Shown here: positions 59,801-64,000 of the stretch, piece after piece
Layout: the number at the start of each line of letters is the position of its first letter
Position numbering within the stretch: the stretch's first letter is position 1
Origin: Ascochyta rabiei
Lineage: Eukaryota > Ascomycota > Dothideomycetes > Pleosporales > Didymellaceae
Direction: 5' to 3'
NCBI RefSeq assembly: GCF_004011695.2
Contig: NC_082409.1
Coordinates: 2,232,001-2,296,000, forward strand
DNA: 64,000 nucleotides
Notes under the pieces: generated by a model
What the model was told of the DNA's origin: nothing
What the model saw: the letters and a program-made list of their open reading frames with translations, nothing else
The model's database searches: none
Position numbers and translations under genes: made by a program

Positions 59801-62545
59801 CTGCATATTAAATACTATCTACTATATATGCTTCTTTATAGTTTATATACTTAGGTATAGTATATACACAGGCTTTGCTAGTAGTGCTACACGTGGTACA
59901 CTTATGTAGTGTTGTAGGGTATTTATCTACGCATATCTTATATATAGTGCTATTAAGGCACCTATTCTCTATATGTCTAAATTGCTGACATTTTTAGTAT
60001 TATGTAGTAGGAGGTGTAGTAACAAACTTCTCTGCTCTTATGCTAGCTCCTAGTAGGTATAGTCTATTCTGTATAGCTTATTGTACTTCTTTTTCTATTG
60101 CAAACGCTACATAGACAGATCCTAGTTGTTACTTTTGTCTCCTTTTATAGCTTATTAGCCAGAATAGGTTTCCTACTATTGTTAGGCCTTTGTTAAAGGT
60201 AGTTATTTCTGACTTAAGCACCTCTAGGTCCTAGTTTGTTTCTAGGGACGTAGGGATGTTGTGTAGGATTACTTTGTGCTATAGTTCTATTAGGAGGGCT
60301 TCCTTATAGGTAGTAACTAATTGCTATGTTACTTAGTTTTTAAGTAGGTATTTTGCTATAAAGGAGGGTGTTATAGTAAAAACAATATTGTTCCTTCTAC
60401 TTAGGCTAGCAGAGGTAATTATAGGGAGGCTTACTCCTTTATCTATAAAGGCCTTATTAAAAGCATTACGTATTTCTAGGGGGGTAAAAGAGGGTAGTTC
60501 TTACTCTAGTATAAGAACTAGTTAGCGTACACTTAGAGAGTTCTTTACAATAGTAGGTTACTTCTTCTTTATAACTGTTTACTAGTCTATATTCTTAGAA
60601 AGGTTAGCTAAAACTACAGTTGCGTATAAGGTAGGCTAGGTAGAAGTTTAAACAGTAGAAGTCTTAGTAGCTAGGGTAGGTTTTTAAAGGAGTTTTGCTC
60701 TTGTTTTAATTAATTTAGACACTATTTTAAGGTTAGAAACTTAGAACGCTAGGATAGAGAGGCCTTATTTGTTTATCCTGTTGTTTTCTGTATAGTCTTA
60801 AAAGATTTCCAGAAGGTCTAAGAGGTTTAATTGTTCCTTATTCAAGGTAGCTAGGGAAGAAGCCTAGATAACTATTGTCCTAGTAATAGATAGAGCTTCT
60901 TTTACTGTCTTAGTAATAGAAGCTTAGTTTATAGGCCTAGTAGCTATGTTAAATTAGAAAGGGGGAAGCCTAGGTGCTGTTAGAGTGGCAGGTCTACTAG
61001 CTGGTTGTTTAGAGGGAGCAGAGGGTAAAGTTAACGTTGTTGTTCTGTTAAATATACTAGGTTAGTGTATTCCTAGAGTAGATTATAGGTGTAGTGTTAA
61101 TAATAAGGGTATAGACAGAGGTCTAGGGATTAGTGTAGGCTGGTACATCTCTCCTAGAGGGGTTAGGGAGCTAGGGGGGCTTATTTCTATTGTCCCTGTG
61201 TTTAGAGAGTAATTTCTATTAGGTAGTAGTTCTAGTTCTATAGTCCTAGGTCCTAGTCCTAGGTAGGGGTTTCCTTCTCTTTTTAAAATGAAATAACTAA
61301 GAAATAACTAGAAGAGAGCTTGTTTTTGCACAGAAAGAGGTACCTAGTCTCTATCTACTTTTTAGAGCTAAAAACAAGGAAAAGGCAGTCTTAGCTTTAC
61401 TATTCTTGCCTTTGTTCTATTTTTACTGGCCTAACTAGTAGACCTCTAGGAGTAGAAAGAAGGAGTTAAAAGCAGAAAGCTAAGGAAAGGATTGTTGCTA
61501 TCTAGTAGGGATAGGATGTTTTGTTAGTTGTTATGTTCTTTTAGGTAGGATCTTAGAAGATAAGATAAGATAAGATTGTTGTTATAGGGGAGGTCTATGC
61601 TCTGCAAATCTAAAACTTTTTGCAACAGATTAGGTTTGATAACCAGGCAGCGTGCAGCAACCAGACGCCTAGAGGCTCTAGGAAGCTCAGGATAGTATAT
61701 CCTCGCTGGGTTAAGATAGATACTGATGTTTTTTCAGTGTGCAGGGCCCTATGTCGAAATTTTGCTTTATCGTGTGTGTCTCTATGCCTGTTAACCTGAT
61801 ACCTTTTATACCTTAAAAGAGTTAGAAAGAATTAGAGTGCTAGACTGGGGTGTGGGATGGACACGGATGTAACGGCACCGAGTCGGTAAAAAGTCGGAGA
61901 GGAATAAGACAAGGCTTTAGGTGACTAGTACGTTACACGTTATAGTAATCTAACCTATAACTTACAGTATAGAAAATAGCTAAGTTACAGCACTCTATCC
62001 TATAACGTATAGTGTATAAAATAGGTAAGTTATAATTATTTACTCTACAACCTATTATCTTTCTAAGGTAAGTTCTAGTATATTATTCTATAACTAGTAG
62101 TATTAAAAATAGAAAAGTTACTACACTTTAAACTATAACCTATAGTCTCTTCTAGAGTAAGGTACTATACTCTAATAAAAAAATTATAGTTTCTTCTAGG
62201 GTAGTTTCTAATACTTTAACCTATAACTTATAGTAAACTTAATTAACAAGGTTAAATACAAACTATAAGGGTTGTGTTTCTACTAACTATATACTAAGGA
62301 GATACAGTGCTTATTAATAAGTAACTAGAGTTAGTCTTATAAAATACTTAAGGGTGCTTATAGTCAAGTATATTGTACTATGCTTATTAATAAGCAGTTA
62401 CGTGTGTTATGCTTGTTAACAAGCAGTTACGTAACAACCCTTTCTGTTCTGTCCTTCTCCACTGTTTGTTCCTTCAGGGCGGAGTTAGGGGTCTTGGTTG
62501 GTTAGTACTTATGTTTGTGCCGTGCCCTAGCACAGGATCGTAACA

Positions 62546-63193
62546 CCTACCTTTAACTTAACAAGCATTACTATAACTGGATTTTGAGTTAAAGCTATTA
62601 CAACAGAAGAGTAGGAACACAAACTAGACACCTACACAGCTAAAGTAATTCTAAGGAAAATAAGCACTTATACAACAGAATACTAGCTAAAACTTATAAA
62701 CAAGATAAAACTACTAAAAAATAATAAGAGAGAGGTGGCTAGTGCCTATTACCAGCTAAAACTAGGATATAGATATAATAAAGTATACCTACACAATATA
62801 TAGAAGGTATATAATAACAGATGTATCTGCAGCTACATATAAACAACACAACACCTCCTACTAAGCTGTAGAGAATACAAAAATTTAAGGAAAACAGTGC
62901 AGGATAGCCTATAAGGTTAAATGCTTTTAATAACTCTAATACTACACACAAACTAAGGAATTCTAGCTACTCTAGCTTTTATATCAGAGACTAAAGTAGG
63001 CAAACGTAAGTGGTACCTACAACAAACAGCAGACACCTAAAATGTTCTGTTTACCTCTTAGAGCATAGGCTCTCACTATAGGACTACAAACACATATTTA
63101 CTATCCCCTTACATAAACACGCTCCTTAAATTACTAGAGTAGCTTAACTACTCTCATTTTATATAGTCTTAGACTCACACAGGACGTTAAACT

Positions 63194-63247
<54 letters not shown>
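62546..63247 (+). mobile_element. LINE-2, 3' part of a second LINE copy
   Basis: This sequence is collinear with the reverse complement of the LINE-1 3' end (shared blocks include GAATTCTAGCTACTCTAGCT and TATATAGTCTTAGACTCACA). It is cut on the left by the gypsy-2 LTR. The tail is a clean run of about 13 AATC units at 63194-63247. The strand is opposite to LINE-1. It is RIP-mutated, unlike the 128 bp fragment at 511-638. The tail ends about 50 bp before the P450 relic start codon. Confidence 0.85.
63194..63247 (+). repeat. AATC microsatellite at the LINE-2 tail
   Basis: About 13.5 perfect AATC units. The solo LINE fragment at 511-638 has five units and LINE-1 has five AAATC units, so the tails vary in both unit and number. 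Such tails arise during target-primed reverse transcription. Confidence 0.9.
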
Positions 63248-63297
63248 CACCCGCAATCAAGCATCACGAGTACACCAAAATCTTCCTAATTAAATCA

Positions 63298-64000
63298 ATG
63301 CTTGTTACTCTGGCTGTCGCACCTTTTTATGTTGTTCTTCCAGTGGCTGTTATATTGTATTAGATCATCTAAACTCTGTACTCGCGCTTCTTTTATCCTT
63401 TATCAAAATATCCTAGTCCGTTTCTCGCCTTAATATCGCGGGCACAAATAGTATTCCAAGTCGCTGGAGCTCACGTGGAGGAAATTTAGAGAGAGTTGCA
63501 TGCCAAATTTGGTACCAAAACCGTGCGGTGCAGTCTGGTATTCTTTTGCTAATAGTCTAAAGTCCCATCATCTGCCTTGCACCAAACAAGGCCGCTATCG
63601 CTAATCCCACTGCAATCAAGACCATCTACTCTATCTCTTATGGTTTTACAAAGGTGTATAGTGTTCACCTGTTAGGTCAGGAACTATAATATTAAAAAGC
63701 CACAACAACTAATCCAATTCTTCAGACTGACTTTTACCTGTTATTCCGTCCTTCCTTTGCCAGGGACCCTGATCTCTGGCGAACTCTTCTTTAGCTGCAT
63801 GTTCGTGTTTATAGCGCAAGCTGCTGACTATTGCGGCTATATTACAGCCCTTAACTACCTCCTCCTAATGCTGACAACAGCGTACGTCATGCCCTCCTAC
63901 ACCCAGCCGTTTTTCTTAACAGGCGGTGCAATCCCCTGTGCATTCTTAAAGCCCTTATAAGCCTCAAGAATGTTAAAACAGCAGCAAAGGATGCTGTCAC
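63298..64000 (+). pseudogene. Cytochrome P450, RIP-damaged, runs off the window
   Basis: From the ATG at 63298 one frame reads MLVTLAVAPFYVVLPVAVIL (membrane anchor), then TAG and TAA stops (63361, 63370). It continues LYSRFFYPLSKYPSPFLALI (the PLSKYPGP hinge typical of fungal P450s), SRAQIVFQVAGAHVEEI, TAG (63487) and RELHAKFGTKTVRCSL. Further fragments in other frames follow, such as AADYCGYITALNYLL near 63820 and KALISLKNVKTAAKDAV at the window end, which fit the later N-terminal half of such enzymes. All three early stops can be explained as C to T changes. The heme-binding region lies beyond the window. Confidence 0.7.

Larger units (their letters stand above)
43450..61778 (-). mobile_element. 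LINE-1, full-length Tad-like LINE, split by copia-1
   Basis: About 6.1 kb once copia-1 is removed. The 14 bp TSD TCTCTATGCCTGTT flanks it at 43436-43449 and 61779-61792. On the minus strand, ORF1 has zinc-knuckle remnants near 59990-59880 (KCQQFRHIENRC). An endonuclease motif lies near 59320-59290 (LILLGDFNTYHH) and RT near 57770-57640 (GSPVLPILFLIY; DNLAITVLS). RNase H lies near 44540-44310 (YTDTSSVEGGLGIEVG). The 3' tail is five AAATC units at 43450-43474, against AATC in its relatives. Domain order and length fit Tad/CRE-side fungal LINEs with RNase H. Many RIP stops are present. Confidence 0.88.
34651..62545 (-). mobile_element. Gypsy-2, 3'-truncated, split by copia-2 and LINE-1
   Basis: This minus-strand gypsy element survives in three pieces. 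The 5' LTR is 62545-61868 (678 bp, TGTTAC...GTTACA) with a leader down to 61779. Gag, protease and RT occupy 43449-40194, with a zinc knuckle near 42010-41980 (GNCYNCSKAGYFAKG) and RT distal part ending SFLGF at about 40200. Then 34921-34651 continues the RT/RNase H junction (TYS.APYYLTKPCKPI; DASK-type remnant). LINE-1 (43450-61778) and copia-2 (34922-40193) interrupt it, both with TSDs. RNase H, integrase and the 3' LTR are lost at the G-rich tract. The 5' LTR abuts LINE-2 sequence. Confidence 0.78.

Noticed and set aside
62739..62951. 70-codon minus-strand frame in the repeat mass
   Set aside because: It lies antisense to LINE-2 in AT-rich RIPped DNA; a chance frame.

Overview
The window looks like chromosomal DNA of a filamentous ascomycete, most likely a Dothideomycete (Pleosporales-like). 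Evidence: short 50-60 bp GT-AG introns, plant-cell-wall enzymes with secretion signals, a fungal-type hybrid histidine kinase and a vanillyl-alcohol oxidase. The repeats are AT-rich and depleted in CpA/TpG but retain CpG, the signature of repeat-induced point mutation (RIP). The species is not identified.

Region 1 (1-13204) is a GC-equilibrated gene block. It holds a CE1 acetyl xylan esterase and a GH10 xylanase placed tail to tail, a calcineurin-like (Dcr2-type) phosphatase divergent from a TMA23-like G-patch gene, a small secreted cysteine-containing protein, and an FAD monooxygenase convergent with a SAM methyltransferase. A 128 bp 5'-truncated LINE tail flanked by a 15 bp target-site duplication (TSD) lies about 80 bp upstream of the esterase start codon.

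Region 2 (13205-18690) is a RIP-degraded hAT transposon with 17 bp terminal inverted repeats (TIRs) and an 8 bp TSD. It carries a nested 1.84 kb pogo/Fot1 element. The hAT cuts a sulfotransferase-like gene in two, and the fragment nearest the hAT has RIP-like stop codons.

Region 3 (18691-26939) is a second gene island. It contains the other half of the broken gene, a hybrid histidine kinase with an apparent internal deletion/frameshift, a 186-aa unrecognised helical protein, and a vanillyl-alcohol oxidase that is complete except for one non-canonical splice donor.

Region 4 (26940-63247) is a 36 kb retrotransposon mass. It contains a pogo fragment, gypsy-1 (truncated), copia-3, a G-rich GGGTA-type tract, and a deep nest: gypsy-3 inside copia-1 inside LINE-1 inside gypsy-2, with gypsy-2 abutting LINE-2; copia-2 also sits inside gypsy-2. 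Four of these insertions have matching TSDs that I located by eye. Copia-3 does not, and together with the G-rich tract this marks a probable rearrangement junction.

Region 5 (63248-64000) holds the RIP-damaged start of a cytochrome P450 gene, about 50 bp beyond the tail of LINE-2.

The most unusual observations are: (a) four 16-nt palindromes with identical spacing in the LTRs of two diverged gypsy families; (b) a 14-nt sequence just inside the 5' LTR of all three copia elements that matches the anticodon arm of tRNA-Lys(CUU), suggesting half-tRNA priming; (c) the TSD-resolved nesting order; (d) RIP-like damage in single-copy genes flanking the repeats.
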